Source: Methanobacteriota archaeon (lineage in GTDB: Archaea; Thermoplasmatota; DTKX01; GCA-020343715). From it: 6,744 nucleotides of DNA. The DNA is taken from positions 1-6,744 of the forward strand of contig JAUVEQ010000165.1 in assembly GCA_030594725.1 (NCBI GenBank). The letters are read 5' to 3'. The notes under the pieces are model-generated. The model worked only from the letters and a program-made list of their open reading frames with translations, was not told the origin of the DNA and ran no database searches. This document shows positions 5,984 through 6,744 of the stretch, one piece after another; position 1 is the first letter of the stretch; every line of letters begins with the position of its first letter. Both the position numbers and the translations under genes were made by a program.

Positions 5984-6173
5984 TTTTTTTTCCTGAACGG
6001 CAAAACCAGCATACATGACCAATGATGCGCCCATCAACATCGAATGAATCTCCATCCCAAGTTCCTCCATGTCTTGCATGGAACGATTCATCTTGAACGG
6101 GCATCCTCGCCAGAACCAATCTGATTGACATCTATCGATCAGGGACGTGCCTATCGTTCCGATGATGGCCCCT
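5984..6173. other. Stretch between the two transposase genes
   Basis: Less G+C-rich than either flank. It begins with a T8 run (5984-5991; A8 on the minus strand). On the minus strand it is open in the transposase frame from an ATG at 6091 (MNRSMQDMEELGMEIHSML). This could be an extension of the transposase, the leader of the insertion sequence, or the detached 5' part of the gene interrupted at 5075. It must also contain the end of the second element. No TATA box or terminator is clear. Confidence 0.35.
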
Positions 6174-6623
6174 TCAACAAGCTTCTGTCCACGCTGACTC
6201 GAACTTGACCAGCATCTCCCCGAAGGACGCCCGTATCCTGGCAAGACGCCTACCAGGACCACGGTTCCGCTCCAACCGCTCCCTCACCGCCGCCGAAGAG
6301 GATGGGGCGACCTCCTCCAGCACGGCCATGATATCTCCCGTCTCATCGAGGTCATGACCCATGACTATCCCCATCCCGAAGCGCACGATGTACCTCCCCC
6401 AGTGTTGACGGCCAGTGATCCTCCGGTACGCCTGCTTCTTCGAGCCGATGAAACTCTCCATGCCGTTGTTCGTGCGGGGGATCCGGTCGTCGTCGTAGCA
6501 GAAAAATAGCCCCCACCAGTGGGAACGGAGCACCCTGACGAACTCCTTGAGAGCCTCGCTCACGAGGTCGTCATCCGTCTCCGCGATGACCCTCTCGACC
6601 TCCATACGTGCCACCCTCAGCAT
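6174..6623 (-). pseudogene. C-terminal remnant of an ISNCY-like DDE transposase
   Basis: The product of 149 codons contains CYDDDRIPRTNNGMESFIGS (42-61) followed by RRITGRQ. The PRTNNxxE...GS...RxxTGR pattern is typical of the C-terminal catalytic part of one group of unclassified (ISNCY-like) transposases, with E56 as the likely last triad residue. The basic end (RRLARIRASFGEMLVKFESAW) also fits that group. The two Asp residues and the N-terminal DNA-binding region are missing. Upstream, the frame stays open for about 24 more codons without ATG or GTG (GATLSWSAGRRKSSGEK precedes M1) and meets a TAG at 6696-6698, so the gene is 5'-truncated or broken by stops. It is unrelated to the transposase next to it, which shows at least two rounds of insertion. 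It cannot encode an active enzyme as it stands. Confidence 0.7.
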
Positions 6624-6690
6624 CTTCTCGCCGGACGATTTACGCCTGCCGGCGCTCCAAGACAGGGTTGCCCCTTCAATCCCACGTCCT

Positions 6691-6726
6691 CCCGTCTAAC
6701 TACCCGTTCACCCGTCCGCCCATCCA
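6691..6726. repeat. Degenerate 8-bp tandem repeat, CCCGTyyA
   Basis: CCCGTTCA, CCCGTCCG and CCCATCCA stand head to tail at 6703-6726, with a related CCCGTCTA at 6691-6698. The repeat is short and imperfect, lies just upstream of the transposase remnant and includes its in-frame TAG. Confidence 0.35.
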
Positions 6727-6744
6727 CACAGCTTCATCCGGCAC

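Larger units (their letters stand above)
5081..6147 (-). mobile_element. IS481/IS3-like insertion sequence, ends approximate
   Basis: The element is defined by its transposase (5099-5968). The left edge is placed at TGTCCGTAGTCCAT (5081-5094) because such elements usually begin with TG, because the transposase stop lies just inside, and because the truncated neighbour becomes protein-like just outside. The best inverted partner on the right is around 6134-6147: 9 of 13 bases match, which could be chance. No target-site duplication is visible. Treat the right edge as anywhere in 5985-6173. Confidence 0.4.

Noticed and set aside
5150..6025. Plus-strand open frame of 291 codons opposite the transposase
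   Set aside because: It is the complement of a gene with an intact DDE triad and has no recognisable domain of its own.
6092..6262. Upstream extension of the transposase frame
   Set aside because: Beyond 6174 it lies in a different frame of the second transposase remnant, and a better start with a Shine-Dalgarno site exists at 5968.
1..6744. tRNA, rRNA, CRISPR array or riboswitch
   Set aside because: I found no cloverleaf-like sequence, no regularly spaced repeats and no known aptamer pattern on either strand by reading.

Overview
The window looks archaeal. The chromosomal part is G+C-rich (44 of 60 bases at 2161-2220). Its promoters look like A+T-rich TATA boxes about 25-30 nt before start codons, with little room for a leader, while internal operon genes carry strong Shine-Dalgarno sites. 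A euryarchaeon, perhaps of the Thermoplasmatota, fits, but this rests on overall style and not on a marker gene.

Region 1 (1-3012) is ordinary chromosome. A secreted protein, probably an alpha/beta hydrolase cut off by the window edge, is transcribed leftward. It diverges from a complete zinc-type ABC importer operon: the metal-binding protein (znuA-like, 355-1311), the ATPase (znuC-like, 1353-2138) and the permease (znuB-like, 2131-3012). ZnuA captures the metal outside the membrane, ZnuB passes it through and ZnuC powers the cycle. The third metal ligand of ZnuA is His, which favours zinc over manganese. The shared 142-bp promoter region carries a near-palindromic pair of 9-mers framing the znuA TATA box, a candidate metalloregulator operator.

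Region 2 (about 3013-3748) holds a convergent, Cys-rich zinc-ribbon-like gene of unknown function whose frame has no stop until deep inside znuB, followed by intergenic DNA with a repeated GTGATTATC motif.

Region 3 (3749-6744) is a mobile or foreign island, all on the minus strand. It holds two A+T-rich genes of unknown function (21 G+C in 60 bases at 4501-4560), of which the upstream one seems to have lost its 5' end. Next to that end lies an IS481/IS3-like insertion sequence with an intact DD(35)E transposase (5099-5968). Beyond it is the C-terminal remnant of a second, unrelated transposase (6174-6623). The likely story is repeated insertion next to the zinc operon, with the two unknown genes as cargo or as a pre-existing island later hit by the IS.

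I see no RNA genes, no CRISPR array and no recognisable defence system. The unknown cargo pair is the best candidate for something undescribed, but nothing in it identifies a function.
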